The notes below the pieces were generated by a model. That model did not search any database and had not been told where the DNA came from. It worked only from the letters and a program-made list of their open reading frames with translations. DNA of 64,000 nucleotides. Source: Bacillus massiliglaciei. Its GTDB lineage: Bacteria > Bacillota > Bacilli > Bacillales > DSM-1321. Each line of letters begins with the position of its first letter. The first letter of the stretch is position 1. Shown in pieces: positions 51,500 through 61,312 of this stretch. The stretch covers positions 208,607 through 272,606 of the forward strand of contig NZ_LT622358.1 of NCBI RefSeq assembly GCF_900098925.1, read 5' to 3'. A program made the position numbers and the translations under genes.

Positions 51500-51772
51500 A
51501 TGAACAAGACAGAATTAATTAATGAAGTTGTTGCTTCAACTGAAATTTCTAAGAAAGATGCTACAAAAGCTGTTGATGCTGTTTTTGATACAATCTTAGA
51601 AGCTCTAAAAAACGGAGATAAAGTACAACTTATCGGTTTTGGTAACTTCGAAGTTCGTGAACGTGCGGCTCGTAAAGGTCGTAACCCGCAAACTGGCGAT
51701 GAGATTGAAATCGCTGCAAGCAAGGTACCAGCATTCAAACCTGGTAAAGCATTGAAAGATGCAGTAAAATAA
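51500..51772 (+). CDS. hbs: Nucleoid-associated protein HU (HBsu)
   Basis: HU bends and compacts DNA. The protein has 90 residues from ATG 51500. GGAGGAGG precedes it; the GTG at 51491 would add three residues and is overlapped by that site. Hallmarks are [11 protein letters not shown], the [21 protein letters not shown] stretch containing the DNA-binding arm, and the final [16 protein letters not shown]. The codon use looks like that of a highly expressed gene. It is monocistronic with a strong terminator. Confidence 0.98.
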   Translation: MNKTELINEVVASTEISKKDATKAVDAVFDTILEALKNGDKVQLIGFGNFEVRERAARKGRNPQTGDEIEIAASKVPAFKPGKALKDAVK

Positions 51773-51802
51773 TCATCAAATACATACGGGTTTTCACCGT
51801 AT

Positions 51803-51835
51803 AAGGAACTGCGTGCTTACGCAGTTCCTTTTTTT
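51803..51835 (+). terminator. Terminator after hbs
   Basis: AAGGAACTGCGT and ACGCAGTTCCTT form a 12-bp perfect stem over 4 bases, then seven T. Confidence 0.93.
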
Positions 51836-52037
51836 GCTTCTTAATTTCTTTTTGTGATAATATAAGAGACGGTGTAATCTTTTCTCATTGTGTCAGCAGA
51901 CAAAGGGAGAGATTAAGATATAAAGATCCGTTCGTTATGATCGGTTTAATAGATCGAGGGCTATTCATAAGTGATGAGCCTTCTGATTTTAAATTATGCA
52001 GCAAAGTGAATTGGGTTTTGCAGGAGGAGCAGAGAAA

Positions 52038-52604
52038 ATGGCCAATATAGACCATGAAAAAATTGAAAGGGCCGTCCAAATGATATTGGAAGCTGTAGGG
52101 GAAGACCCAGAGCGGGAAGGTCTTCTTGATACGCCTAAACGTGTGGCGCGAATGTATGAAGAAATCTTTTCCGGTCTTCATCAGGATCCGAAGCAATATT
52201 TTGAAACGATTTTTGGAGAAGATCACGAAGAGATGGTTCTTGTCAAAGATATCCCGTTTTATTCGGTTTGTGAACATCATCTGGTACCTTTTTACGGCAA
52301 GGCACATGTTGCTTATATTCCGAAAGAGGGCCGGGTTACAGGATTAAGCAAACTGGCAAGGGCAGTGGAAGCTGTCTCAAAACGTCCGCAGCTTCAGGAA
52401 AGGATTACTTCTACAGTGGCAGATGCCATAATGGAGCAGCTGAAGCCTCATGGTGTAATGGTAATTGTTGAAGCTGAGCATATGTGTATGACAATGCGCG
52501 GAGTAAAGAAACCTGGATCGAAAACAGTGACCTCAGCGGTTAGGGGGAACTTTGCCAAAGATCATCGCACAAGAGCTGAAGTGCTTGCATTCATAAAGGA
52601 CTGA
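52038..52604 (+). CDS. folE: GTP cyclohydrolase I (FolE/MtrA)
   Basis: This enzyme makes dihydroneopterin triphosphate from GTP, the first step of folate synthesis. From ATG 52038 (RBS GGAGGAGC) it has 188 residues. The zinc and active-site residues are in [22 protein letters not shown] (Cys and His-His, about 71-92), with [20 protein letters not shown] (about 98-117) and the second zinc Cys in [12 protein letters not shown] (about 142-153). ATG 51996 is in frame but has no binding site. mtrB follows after 14 bases, the usual mtrAB operon. Confidence 0.97.
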   Translation: MANIDHEKIERAVQMILEAVGEDPEREGLLDTPKRVARMYEEIFSGLHQDPKQYFETIFGEDHEEMVLVKDIPFYSVCEHHLVPFYGKAHVAYIPKEGRVTGLSKLARAVEAVSKRPQLQERITSTVADAIMEQLKPHGVMVIVEAEHMCMTMRGVKKPGSKTVTSAVRGNFAKDHRTRAEVLAFIKD

Positions 52605-52618
52605 TGAGGAGGGGCGAA

Positions 52619-52870
52619 ATGGACGACAAAAAAATATCTACGGATTTTGTGGTGATCAAAGCAGTAGAAGACAGTGTAAATGTAATTGGTTTAACCAGGG
52701 GGACGGATACAAAATTCCATCATTCTGAAAAGTTAGATGCGGGAGAAGTAATGATTGCCCAATTTACAGAGCACACGTCAGCTATTAAAGTGCGGGGACA
52801 CGCGAAAATTTATACTCCTTATGGAGAAGTAGAGAGCCATTCAAAGAAGAGCGGACACGAACAAAAATAG
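52619..52870 (+). CDS. mtrB: Tryptophan RNA-binding attenuation protein (TRAP)
   Basis: TRAP forms an 11-subunit ring that binds GAG/UAG repeats in RNA when tryptophan is present and stops trp gene expression. The 83-residue protein (family about 75) has [49 protein letters not shown] and [11 protein letters not shown], where the tryptophan-binding Thr/Gly and RNA-binding Lys/Glu/Arg residues lie. It starts at ATG 52619 after GAGGAGGGG. No trp genes are in this window, so its targets lie elsewhere. Confidence 0.97.
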   Translation: MDDKKISTDFVVIKAVEDSVNVIGLTRGTDTKFHHSEKLDAGEVMIAQFTEHTSAIKVRGHAKIYTPYGEVESHSKKSGHEQK

Positions 52871-52969
52871 AAGATAGGCAAAAAGCGCGGTGCCTGATAT
52901 GTTTTTGTACAGGAAGGATGAATGAGAAAGAATTCCTTCTTACTTTGCGCTTTCTTGCTATTGTTTTTA

Positions 52970-52978
52970 TGGTATAAT
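52970..52978 (+). promoter_or_regulatory. Extended -10 promoter before hepS
   Basis: TGGTATAAT is a perfect extended -10 (TGN-TATAAT), with a weak -35 (TTTCTT, 16 bases upstream of the TATAAT hexamer). It would start the hepS-menG-hepT transcript. Confidence 0.6.
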
Positions 52979-53046
52979 AATCGTGTTTTATATAAGTACG
53001 GTAGAACGAATATTAAATACTTTTGGGGATGCAAGGGTGATTTCAT

Positions 53047-53871
53047 TTGAAGAAGAAGATCAATAACATATTGGAAATGAAGCAATTAATCGAATTGAAG
53101 GCTGATCATCCATATGTCTTAAAATACTTGGCATGCCCTGAAGTGGACGATGATAAGCTTTTATTGCTGTGGGGATTATATCATGATTTGGAAGTATCCG
53201 AAGAACTACGGAACCGCACCATACTTTCTACTATGTTAGTGCAAATCGCTCTTGATACCCATGAAAAAGTAACGAATTCCGACGAGACAGCCGATAAAGC
53301 CGAAAAATTGAAAAATCGTCAGCTTACTGTTCTTGCCGGTGACTATTACAGCGGACTGTATTATAAAGTGCTTGCAGGGGCGGGGGATTCCTCCCTAATA
53401 CGGTTGCTTTCCGGTGCAATTAAAGAAATTAATGATAATAAAATCATGCTTTACCAAGTTGCCTTAGACGATATCCCGTCTATTCTCCAAAGCTTAAAAA
53501 GAATTGAATCTTCTTTAATTTGTCATTTGGCTTTGTTTTATAAAAAGCCCGATTGGCAGGAGACGGCGGAAGACTTCTTGCTTTTAAAGCGATTGCATGC
53601 TGAAAAACGTCACTATATAGAAACGGGCAGCTCATCTTTCTACTCTGCCATTTTACGCGTATTTACTGCAGGCCAAGGAACGGAAAAAGATTTTGCCGGC
53701 TTGAGAAAAATGGCGGAAGATCGAATGGATGAATGTGTGGAGCTGTCAAGGGAAGCACTAAAGAAGTCCATGGGCGGAATATTATCCATAGATTCGGCAT
53801 TATATCAAAGAGCAGCGGAGCTTTTACAGCAAACAGAAGCTAAGTCGAATTCTTATGTAAGAGAGGGTTAA
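53047..53871 (+). CDS. hepS: Heptaprenyl diphosphate synthase component I
   Basis: HepS is the small, non-catalytic subunit of the enzyme that makes the C35 side chain of menaquinone-7. The 274-residue protein is mostly helical. Marks of the family are [19 protein letters not shown] and [36 protein letters not shown] (about residues 95-132). The first codon is TTG 53047, with AGGGTGA upstream. The stop is one base before menG, and hepT comes after menG, the common hepS-menG-hepT arrangement. Confidence 0.94.
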   Translation: MKKKINNILEMKQLIELKADHPYVLKYLACPEVDDDKLLLLWGLYHDLEVSEELRNRTILSTMLVQIALDTHEKVTNSDETADKAEKLKNRQLTVLAGDYYSGLYYKVLAGAGDSSLIRLLSGAIKEINDNKIMLYQVALDDIPSILQSLKRIESSLICHLALFYKKPDWQETAEDFLLLKRLHAEKRHYIETGSSSFYSAILRVFTAGQGTEKDFAGLRKMAEDRMDECVELSREALKKSMGGILSIDSALYQRAAELLQQTEAKSNSYVREG

Positions 53872-53872
53872 C

Positions 53873-54580
53873 ATGGAGCAGTCAAAGGAACAAAAGGTAC
53901 ATCAGGTTTTTGAAAAGATCTATGGCGATTATGACAAAATGAATTCAGTGATCAGCTTCAGGCAGCATATTAAATGGCGGAAGCTGGCAATGAAAAAATT
54001 GAATGTCCAAGAAGGATCAAAGGCGCTGGATTTATGCTGCGGCACGGCAGATTGGACTATTGACCTGGCAAAGGCTGTCGGGGAGTCAGGCAAAGTTGTC
54101 GGACTGGATTTCAGCGAAAACATGCTGAAAATCGGCAAAAAAAAGGTGAAGGAGCTTAACCTGGATGATCAGGTTACTCTTATCCATGGAAATGCGATGG
54201 AGCTTCCGTTTGAAGATAATAGCTTTGATTATGTAACAATTGGTTATGGTTTACGGAACGTTCCGGATTACATGCAGGTTTTGAAGGAAATGTACAGGGT
54301 CACCAAGCCGGGCGGGATGGTCGCATGTATAGATACTTCCCATCCGACCATGATTGGATTTAAGCAGGCATTCAATCTGTATTTCCGTTTTATTATGCCG
54401 GTTTTTGGGAAAATTCTCGCGAAAAGCTTCCAAGAATATTCCTGGCTGCAGGAATCAGCACGTGATTTCCCTGGAATGAAGGAGCTTGAACGGAAATTTA
54501 AAGAGGCAGGCTTTGTGGATGTAAGCTATAAAGCGCTGACTGGCGGAGTAGCAGCGGCCCATTTCGGCTATGTGAAATAA
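53873..54580 (+). CDS. menG: Demethylmenaquinone methyltransferase
   Basis: MenG (MenH/UbiE) methylates demethylmenaquinone with S-adenosylmethionine, the last step of menaquinone synthesis. The 235-residue protein has the UbiE pattern: [17 protein letters not shown] (N-terminal), SAM motif [16 protein letters not shown] (about residues 48-63), [11 protein letters not shown], and [30 protein letters not shown] (about 118-147). The C-terminus reads [27 protein letters not shown] lies before ATG 53873. It sits between the two subunits of heptaprenyl diphosphate synthase, so all three serve one pathway. Confidence 0.97.
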   Translation: MEQSKEQKVHQVFEKIYGDYDKMNSVISFRQHIKWRKLAMKKLNVQEGSKALDLCCGTADWTIDLAKAVGESGKVVGLDFSENMLKIGKKKVKELNLDDQVTLIHGNAMELPFEDNSFDYVTIGYGLRNVPDYMQVLKEMYRVTKPGGMVACIDTSHPTMIGFKQAFNLYFRFIMPVFGKILAKSFQEYSWLQESARDFPGMKELERKFKEAGFVDVSYKALTGGVAAAHFGYVK

Positions 54581-54621
54581 GTAGATAAAAAAGCAATTGA
54601 CGAAGGCTTGGGTGAATTTGT

Positions 54622-55584
54622 ATGAAATATAGAATGATGTATTCATTTTTGAATACTGATTTACAATTAATAGAAAAAGAACTTGAAGCTGCCATTGAAG
54701 CGGATTCCCCTGTTTTAACGGAAGCTTCCCTGCATCTGCTTCAATCAGGCGGCAAAAGAATTCGCCCGATTCTGGTTTTATTGGCTGCTAAGTTTGGAGA
54801 TTATAATATACATATCGTGAAACATGTTGCCGCTACTTTGGAGCTGATCCATACGGCATCGCTTATTCATGATGATGTGGTGGACGAAGCGGATCTACGC
54901 AGGGGAGCGGCAACGATAAAAGCAAAGTGGGATAATCGAGTTGCGATGTATACCGGCGACTACATTTTTGCCCGTGCGCTCGAAATTATGTCGGCAGTTG
55001 AAAACCCGCTTGCCCATCAGATTCTCGCTGATACCATGGTAGAACTATGCCTCGGAGAAATTGAGCAAATTAAGGATAAATTTAATTTTGATCAAAATTT
55101 ACGAGTGTACTTCAGAAGGATTAAAAGGAAGACAGCACTGCTGATTGCTTCCAGCTGTCAGCTCGGAGCCATTTCAGCCGGGGTCGAAGAGGAAGTTCAC
55201 CGGAATTTATTTAAATTCGGCTATTATGTAGGAATGTCCTTCCAAATCACGGATGACATTCTGGATTTCACGGCCTCTGAAGAAGTGCTTGGCAAACCTG
55301 CAGGCAGCGATTTATTGCAGGGGAATATCACGCTGCCTGTTTTGATAGCTATGAGAAATGAAGAATTGAAGAAGTTGATTACAGAAATCGATGAAGAAAC
55401 TTCAAAGGAAAGAATGGCTGTAATTATTGATGCGATTAAGGCTTCGGGAGCAATCGAGGAGGCAGCCGATATAAGCGATCAATACTTGGCAAAAGCCTTT
55501 GCTGTTCTGGACAACCTGCCATCGAATAAGGCAAGGAGAACACTTGGTCAAATTGCGAAGAACATCGGCAAAAGAAAGTTTTAA
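54622..55584 (+). CDS. hepT: Heptaprenyl diphosphate synthase component II
   Basis: HepT is the catalytic subunit that adds isopentenyl units to give heptaprenyl diphosphate. It has 320 residues with both aspartate-rich motifs: the first is HDDVVDEADLRRG (about residues 82-94) and the second QITDDILDF (about 210-218). LLQSGGKRIRPILVLL (about 38-53) binds substrate. The end KARRTLGQIAKNIGKRKF is typical. The start used is ATG 54622 (MKYRMMYSFLN), with GGGTGA upstream. Works with HepS, two genes upstream. Confidence 0.96.
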   Translation: MKYRMMYSFLNTDLQLIEKELEAAIEADSPVLTEASLHLLQSGGKRIRPILVLLAAKFGDYNIHIVKHVAATLELIHTASLIHDDVVDEADLRRGAATIKAKWDNRVAMYTGDYIFARALEIMSAVENPLAHQILADTMVELCLGEIEQIKDKFNFDQNLRVYFRRIKRKTALLIASSCQLGAISAGVEEEVHRNLFKFGYYVGMSFQITDDILDFTASEEVLGKPAGSDLLQGNITLPVLIAMRNEELKKLITEIDEETSKERMAVIIDAIKASGAIEEAADISDQYLAKAFAVLDNLPSNKARRTLGQIAKNIGKRKF

Positions 55585-55606
55585 GGCTAGAAATCTGGAA
55601 CCTGAG

Positions 55607-55635
55607 TTGCGAAATCGGTCATATGATGATAAGAT
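55607..55635 (+). promoter_or_regulatory. Promoter of ndk
   Basis: TTGCGA (55607-55612) and TAAGAT (55630-55635) are 17 bases apart, 54 bases before the ndk start. Confidence 0.6.
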
Positions 55636-55689
55636 TTAAAAAGGACTGCCTTTTTAGGCAGATTTTGATACATAGTAGGAGTGACTGAA

Positions 55690-56136
55690 ATGGAAAGAAC
55701 ATTTTTAATGGTTAAGCCTGATGGCGTACAGCGCAGCTTGATCGGTGAAATCGTATCACGTTTTGAAAAAAAAGGTTTCCACCTTGCAGGTGCGAAGTTA
55801 ATGCAAATTTCTCAAGAGCTTGCTGAACAGCATTATGGTGAACATAAAGAACGCCCTTTCTTCGGTGAATTGGTAGAATTTATCACTTCAGGCCCTGTTT
55901 TCGCAATGGTTTGGGAAGGCGAAAATGTCATCGCAACTGCGCGTCAAATGATGGGTGCTACGAACCCTAAAGATGCGGCTGCTGCCACAATCCGCGGAGA
56001 CTTTGCAGTAACAGTAGGAAAAAACATCATTCACGGTTCTGATTCTCCTGAGAGTGCTGCACGTGAAATCGGTTTGTTCTTCAAAGAAGAAGAATTAGTT
56101 GAATACTCTAAGCTTATGAATGAATGGGTTTATTAA
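55690..56136 (+). CDS. ndk: Nucleoside diphosphate kinase
   Basis: NDK transfers the terminal phosphate between nucleoside triphosphates and diphosphates. The 148-residue protein starts at ATG 55690 (AGGAGTG upstream); ATG 55681 would add three residues. All active-site regions are present: [17 protein letters not shown] (ATP-binding Lys), the [12 protein letters not shown] loop, and the phosphorylated His115 in [13 protein letters not shown]. The C-terminus is WVY. It stands between hepT and cheR as in B. subtilis. Confidence 0.97.
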   Translation: MERTFLMVKPDGVQRSLIGEIVSRFEKKGFHLAGAKLMQISQELAEQHYGEHKERPFFGELVEFITSGPVFAMVWEGENVIATARQMMGATNPKDAAAATIRGDFAVTVGKNIIHGSDSPESAAREIGLFFKEEELVEYSKLMNEWVY

Positions 56137-56169
56137 TCATTTGATGGGGGTTATAGCCCGTGGAATGAG

Positions 56170-56200
56170 AAAAGGCGGAGAATATCCTCTGCCTTTTTTA
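56170..56200 (+). terminator. Terminator after ndk
   Basis: AAAAGGCGGAG and CTCTGCCTTTT pair with a single mismatch across a short loop and end in T. Confidence 0.8.
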
Positions 56201-56301
56201 TTTGCCTGTTTTTTGGGAAACAGACAGTATTTTGTAGTTCTTTTGTTTACTTACTGGAAATGTTTCCGAAATGAACCGATATATAGGGTAAAAGAGTATA
56301 G

Positions 56302-57090
<789 letters not shown>

Positions 57091-57096
57091 AATGTA

Positions 57097-57137
57097 AAAA
57101 ACAGGCGAAGGATGTTTATCTTTCACCTGTTTTTTTA
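57097..57137 (+). terminator. Terminator after cheR
   Basis: AAAACAGG(C)GAA and TTC(A)CCTGTTTT form a stem with one mismatch, followed by a T run. Confidence 0.85.
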
Positions 57138-57490
57138 TGTACCTCATAGATTTTTGGGTTTTCTGCTGAGCCCTGTTCTTCTCTTCCTGTTTTTTACAAA
57201 TTTATTCTCTTCATACCTCTATAAAACAGATCAGTCTCGAATTGATAATTACCTTAGATTGCATGGAACGTTTCTAAAGGGTGTTCCCTTAGATGAGCAG
57301 AAACGTTTTTAACAAAGGTAATCAAAAATAGGGCAGAATAAATCATGTTGTAAAAGGTAAAAAAGTTGTAAAATAAGAGGGAAATCGAGCTGAAAAGACA
57401 GGGAAAAAATTTTACATATCCCACTTTTCATAAAATTGTGGTATATTGATACATAAATCCTTTAAAGTGCTAAAAGGGGGCATACATATA
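57138..57490 (+). other. Upstream region of the aro operon, with nested hairpin
   Basis: This gap of about 350 bases holds no credible gene. At 57268-57307 a nested structure occurs: outer arms AACGTTTCT/AGAAACGTT (9 bp, perfect) and inner AAAGGG/CCCTT, then TTTTT. An extended -10, TGGTATATT, is at 57439-57447, 44 bases before aroC, and is the best promoter. The hairpin lies upstream of that promoter. Confidence 0.45.
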
Positions 57491-58663
57491 ATGAGATATT
57501 TAACGGCTGGTGAGTCACACGGACCGCAGCTTACCACTATTATAGAAGGAATGCCGGCAGGATTGCCCATTTCCAATCAGGACATTAATGAGCAATTGGC
57601 GCGCCGTCAAAAAGGACATGGACGCGGCCGGAGAATGCAGATTGAAAAAGATCAGGCGTTTATCGCCTCCGGCATTCGGCATGGATATACGCTGGGGTCA
57701 CCCATTGCATTGGTTGTAGAAAATGACGATTGGAAACATTGGACTAAAATTATGGGCAGTGATGCCATTTCCGAGGAAGAATCCGAGCAGATCAAGCGCA
57801 AAATTACGCGCCCGCGTCCCGGTCATGCAGACTTAAATGGCGGAATTAAATATGGGCACCGAGATTTAAGAAATGTCCTGGAACGTTCTTCAGCAAGGGA
57901 GACGACCGTAAGAGTGGCCGCGGGGGCACTTGCTAAAAGCTTATTGGATCAGCTTGGAATTAAGGTGGCCTCACATGTATTGGAAATTGGCGGTATTAAG
58001 GCGGAACCCAAGTCTTATGAAACGATTGAACAATTGCAGCAGGTGACAGAGGAATCTCCTGTCAGATGCTTTGACAGCAAGGTCGAACAGCAAATGATGG
58101 ATGCAATTGATGATGCAAAGAAAAAAGGAGATTCCATCGGAGGAATTGTTGAGGTTATCGTGGAAGGAATGCCTGCGGGCGTTGGAAGTTATGTACACTA
58201 TGACCGGAAGCTTGACGCCAAACTGGCTGCGGCCATTGTGAGTATCAATGCATTCAAAGGAGCAGAAATCGGGATTGGTTTTGAAGCAGCCCATCGTTTT
58301 GGAAGTGAAGTCCATGATGAAATTGCCTGGAATGAGGAAGAAGGCTACTACAGGAAAACAAACCGTCTCGGTGGATTTGAGGGAGGCATGACGACTGGAA
58401 TGCCAATCGTAGTACGCGGTGTCATGAAGCCAATCCCTACGCTTTATAAACCTTTAAAGAGTGTGGATATAGATACGAAAGAAGTATTCGAGGCCAGTGT
58501 TGAGCGTTCTGACAGCTGTGCTGTGCCGGCAGCAGCGGTTGTAGCTGAGGCCGTAGTTGCCTGGGAGCTGGCAGCAGCGATTGTCGAGCAATTCCCATCA
58601 GACCGCTTCGACCAGCTCAAAGATTACATAGAGGAATATCGCAAGGAAATAAAGGAGTTTTAA
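57491..58663 (+). CDS. aroC: Chorismate synthase
   Basis: This enzyme (named AroF in B. subtilis) makes chorismate from EPSP using reduced FMN. From ATG 57491 (AAAGGGGG upstream) it has 390 residues. The family signatures are [18 protein letters not shown] (residues 7-24), [14 protein letters not shown]-type [43 protein letters not shown], and the C-terminal [23 protein letters not shown]. All FMN-contacting His and Arg positions look intact. It begins a run of six aromatic genes with tiny gaps or overlaps. Confidence 0.97.
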   Translation: MRYLTAGESHGPQLTTIIEGMPAGLPISNQDINEQLARRQKGHGRGRRMQIEKDQAFIASGIRHGYTLGSPIALVVENDDWKHWTKIMGSDAISEEESEQIKRKITRPRPGHADLNGGIKYGHRDLRNVLERSSARETTVRVAAGALAKSLLDQLGIKVASHVLEIGGIKAEPKSYETIEQLQQVTEESPVRCFDSKVEQQMMDAIDDAKKKGDSIGGIVEVIVEGMPAGVGSYVHYDRKLDAKLAAAIVSINAFKGAEIGIGFEAAHRFGSEVHDEIAWNEEEGYYRKTNRLGGFEGGMTTGMPIVVRGVMKPIPTLYKPLKSVDIDTKEVFEASVERSDSCAVPAAAVVAEAVVAWELAAAIVEQFPSDRFDQLKDYIEEYRKEIKEF

Positions 58664-58665
58664 AA

Positions 58666-59763
58666 ATGGAAACACTTTGGGTAGAAACAGCTTCCAAAAA
58701 ATATCCGGTCCATATAGGAAAGGGAGCCGCAGCGGGTTTGGCTCCGTTTTTGCAGGAACAATCCATTTCTAAAATTTTAATTATTACAGATGAAAAGGTA
58801 GCTACGCTTCATCTTGAGGCAGTAAAGGATATTCTTCGCGGATCAGGAAAACCAGTGCTTGATTATATCGTGCCTGAGGGAGAGTCAGCTAAAACCTTTG
58901 ATGTCTATTATGAATGCCAAAGCTTCTGTCTCTCCCAAAGCCTGAACAGAAAGTCAGCCATCGTGGCCTTAGGAGGCGGCGCGGTTGGAGATCTAGCAGG
59001 ATTTGTCGCAGCTACATTTATGCGGGGCATTCCCTTTATCCAAGTACCGACAACCCTGCTGGCTCACGATAGTGCTGTCGGAGGGAAGGTAGCTGTCAAT
59101 CATCCGCTTGGTAAGAATATGATTGGCGCTTTCCATCAGCCGGAAGCCGTATTCTATGATCTGTCTTTCCTAAATACACTTCCGGTCCGCGAAATTCGGT
59201 CAGGGTTTGCTGAAGTCATTAAGCATTCTTTGATTTCAGACCCAGCTTTCTATTTGTGGTTGAAACAGGAAATTACTGATTTGGCCAGTATTTCAGAAGA
59301 ACAATACTTTACGATGATAAAAAAGGGGATTCAAATCAAGTCAAATATCGTAAAACATGACGAAAAAGAGAGCGGCATCCGGGCTTATTTGAATTTTGGC
59401 CATACGCTTGGCCATGCGATTGAAGCGGCAATGGGATATGGGAATTTCACTCATGGCGAGGCTGTGCTGATCGGTATGATTTACGCTTTGTCTCTGAGCT
59501 GCAAAGAAGAAGAGTTCCAATTTGATTCACAGGAATTTACCCGATGGGCCGAGAAGCTGGGATACAGTACCAAGATACCTGCAGGACTTTCGCATAAGGA
59601 CCTTCTGGGAAAAATGAAATCCGATAAAAAAAGCACAGGAGATCAAGTGACATTCGTCCTTCTTAAAGAGGTGGGCGCACCGCTTCTGTCCGATATACCG
59701 GATGTTACATTACTGGAAGAAATGGACAGCTGCTTATTTCATTCAGAGGAGGCGGAGAGATGA
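58666..59763 (+). CDS. aroB: 3-dehydroquinate synthase
   Basis: AroB closes the ring of DAHP to give 3-dehydroquinate. The 365-residue protein carries the NAD-binding segments VPEGESAKTF and ALGGGAVGDLAGFVAATFMRGI (about residues 104-125), the PTTLLAHDSAVGGKVAVNHPLGKNMIGAFHQP block, and metal ligands in GFAEVIKH (Glu), NFGHTLGHAIE (His) and FTHGEAV (His). GGAGTTTTAAAA precedes ATG 58666, three bases after aroC. The stop overlaps the aroH start (ATGA). Confidence 0.97.
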   Translation: METLWVETASKKYPVHIGKGAAAGLAPFLQEQSISKILIITDEKVATLHLEAVKDILRGSGKPVLDYIVPEGESAKTFDVYYECQSFCLSQSLNRKSAIVALGGGAVGDLAGFVAATFMRGIPFIQVPTTLLAHDSAVGGKVAVNHPLGKNMIGAFHQPEAVFYDLSFLNTLPVREIRSGFAEVIKHSLISDPAFYLWLKQEITDLASISEEQYFTMIKKGIQIKSNIVKHDEKESGIRAYLNFGHTLGHAIEAAMGYGNFTHGEAVLIGMIYALSLSCKEEEFQFDSQEFTRWAEKLGYSTKIPAGLSHKDLLGKMKSDKKSTGDQVTFVLLKEVGAPLLSDIPDVTLLEEMDSCLFHSEEAER

Positions 59764-60125
59764 TCAGGGGAATAAGAGGAGCTACCACAGTCACTGCAGA
59801 TACGGAAGCAGAAATTATTCAGGCAGCAGAAGCGCTGATGCAAGACTTGATTGAAAGCAATGGAATAGAAGCGGATATGGTTGCTTCCGTTTTTTTCTCC
59901 ACAACCGAAGATATTCAGGCTGCCTTTCCGGCTAAGGCGCTTAGAAATATAGATGGCTGGACATATGTACCGGTTATGTGCATGAAAGAAATACCAGTGG
60001 CAGGTGCATTGAAATCTTGCATTCGGGTGATGGTGCACGTAAATACAGAAAAAAGCCAGCAGGATATTCAGCATATTTATCACGGAAACGCGGTCAGGCT
60101 GCGGCCGGATTTACAAAATGACTAA
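59760..60125 (+). CDS. aroH: Chorismate mutase (AroH type)
   Basis: AroH turns chorismate into prephenate, the entry to phenylalanine and tyrosine. The 121-residue protein is the monofunctional trimeric type. It starts MIRGIRGATTV with the active-site Arg7, and has SVFFSTTEDIQAAFPAKALR (about residues 41-60) and VPVMCMKEIPVAGALKSCIRVMVHVN with the catalytic Arg90-type residue in CIRVM. ATG 59760 overlaps the aroB stop by four bases and has GGAGG just upstream. In B. subtilis trpEDCFBA follow aroH; here hisC is next. Confidence 0.97.
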   Translation: MIRGIRGATTVTADTEAEIIQAAEALMQDLIESNGIEADMVASVFFSTTEDIQAAFPAKALRNIDGWTYVPVMCMKEIPVAGALKSCIRVMVHVNTEKSQQDIQHIYHGNAVRLRPDLQND

Positions 60126-60157
60126 AAATAATTTAACAAAATTAGGGGTGGATAGGA

Positions 60158-61279
60158 ATGAAATGGAATGAGGCAGTTCTATCGTTAAAGCCTTATCAGC
60201 CAGGAAAATCAACAGATGAAGTGAAACGACAGTATGGTCTGGAGAAAATTGTTAAATTAGCTTCCAATGAAAATCCTTTCGGATGTTCAGAGCTTGTTAA
60301 GAAGGTAATAAAAGACCAAGCCGATTCATTCGCCATTTATCCAGATGGATACGCAACTTCTCTCAGGAGTGCAGTAGCAAAGCATACGGGAGTAAAGGAA
60401 ACGGAATTAATTTTCGGCAATGGTTCTGATGAAAATATTCAAATTATCTCCCGCAGTCTGCTTGGGCCAGGGAAAAATACAGTCATGGCTACCGGCACTT
60501 TCTCTCAGTATCGTCATAATGCGGTTCTCGAAGGGGCAGAGGTCAGGGAAGTAGACCATATTGACGGCGCTCATAATTTGCAGGGCATGCTTGATGCTAT
60601 GGATGAGAATACGGCGGTTGTCTGGCTATGTACACCAAACAACCCTACCGGCAAGTATATTCCTGAAACAGAATTAAAAAACTTCATTACTCAAGTGCCA
60701 GAAGATGTCTTGATTGTTTTGGATGAAGCATACAGTGAGTATGTTGCAGCTGAAGATTATCCTCGAACCAATCAATGGCCACAGCTATACAAAAACTTGA
60801 TTGTCCTAAGGACTTTTTCAAAAATATATGGACTTGCAAGTCTTCGCGTCGGATATGGCATTGCTGATGAAGAGGTCATAAGTAAATTAGAGCCTTCAAG
60901 GGAGCCGTTCAATGTCAATACGCTGGCACAGAAAGCCGCGCTTGCCGCATTGGAGGATCAGGCGTTTATTGAAGAATGCCGATTGGTAAACCGCCGGGGG
61001 ATGGAACAATACCATCAATTCTGCAAAGCTGAAAATATTGATTACTACCCTTCACAGGGGAATTTCATATTCCTTCATTTTAAATACGATGCTGATGAAG
61101 TGTTTCAGCATCTTCTTGAACAGGGATATATCGCCAGGTCTGGAAAATCATTTGGTTTCCCTCAAAGTCTGCGGGTAACGATCGGTTCTGAAGAAGAAAA
61201 TAAAGAGATGATAGAAGCGATCAAAACTTTTTTAACACACAAAAAAGAGCAGGAATCGCCAAATAGTTTCGTAAAATAA
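60158..61279 (+). CDS. hisC: Histidinol-phosphate/aromatic aminotransferase
   Basis: This PLP enzyme transaminates histidinol phosphate in histidine synthesis and, in Bacillus, also phenylpyruvate and hydroxyphenylpyruvate. The 373-residue protein has KLASNENPFG (residues 32-41), the GNGSDENIQI block, NNPTGKYIP, VLDEAYSEYV, and the PLP-binding Lys in RTFSKIYGLASLRVGYG (about 215-231). RBS GGGGTGG is upstream of ATG 60158. It starts only 32 bases after aroH and 33 bases before tyrA, so it is a member of the same operon. Confidence 0.96.
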   Translation: MKWNEAVLSLKPYQPGKSTDEVKRQYGLEKIVKLASNENPFGCSELVKKVIKDQADSFAIYPDGYATSLRSAVAKHTGVKETELIFGNGSDENIQIISRSLLGPGKNTVMATGTFSQYRHNAVLEGAEVREVDHIDGAHNLQGMLDAMDENTAVVWLCTPNNPTGKYIPETELKNFITQVPEDVLIVLDEAYSEYVAAEDYPRTNQWPQLYKNLIVLRTFSKIYGLASLRVGYGIADEEVISKLEPSREPFNVNTLAQKAALAALEDQAFIEECRLVNRRGMEQYHQFCKAENIDYYPSQGNFIFLHFKYDADEVFQHLLEQGYIARSGKSFGFPQSLRVTIGSEEENKEMIEAIKTFLTHKKEQESPNSFVK

Positions 61280-61312
61280 AGGAACCGTACGGACTGGCAA
61301 GGAGGGCGCAAC

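Noticed and set aside
57112-57312. 66-residue hydrophobic open frame after cheR
   Set aside because: It starts inside the cheR terminator, has no ribosome binding site, and its end lies in the nested hairpin.
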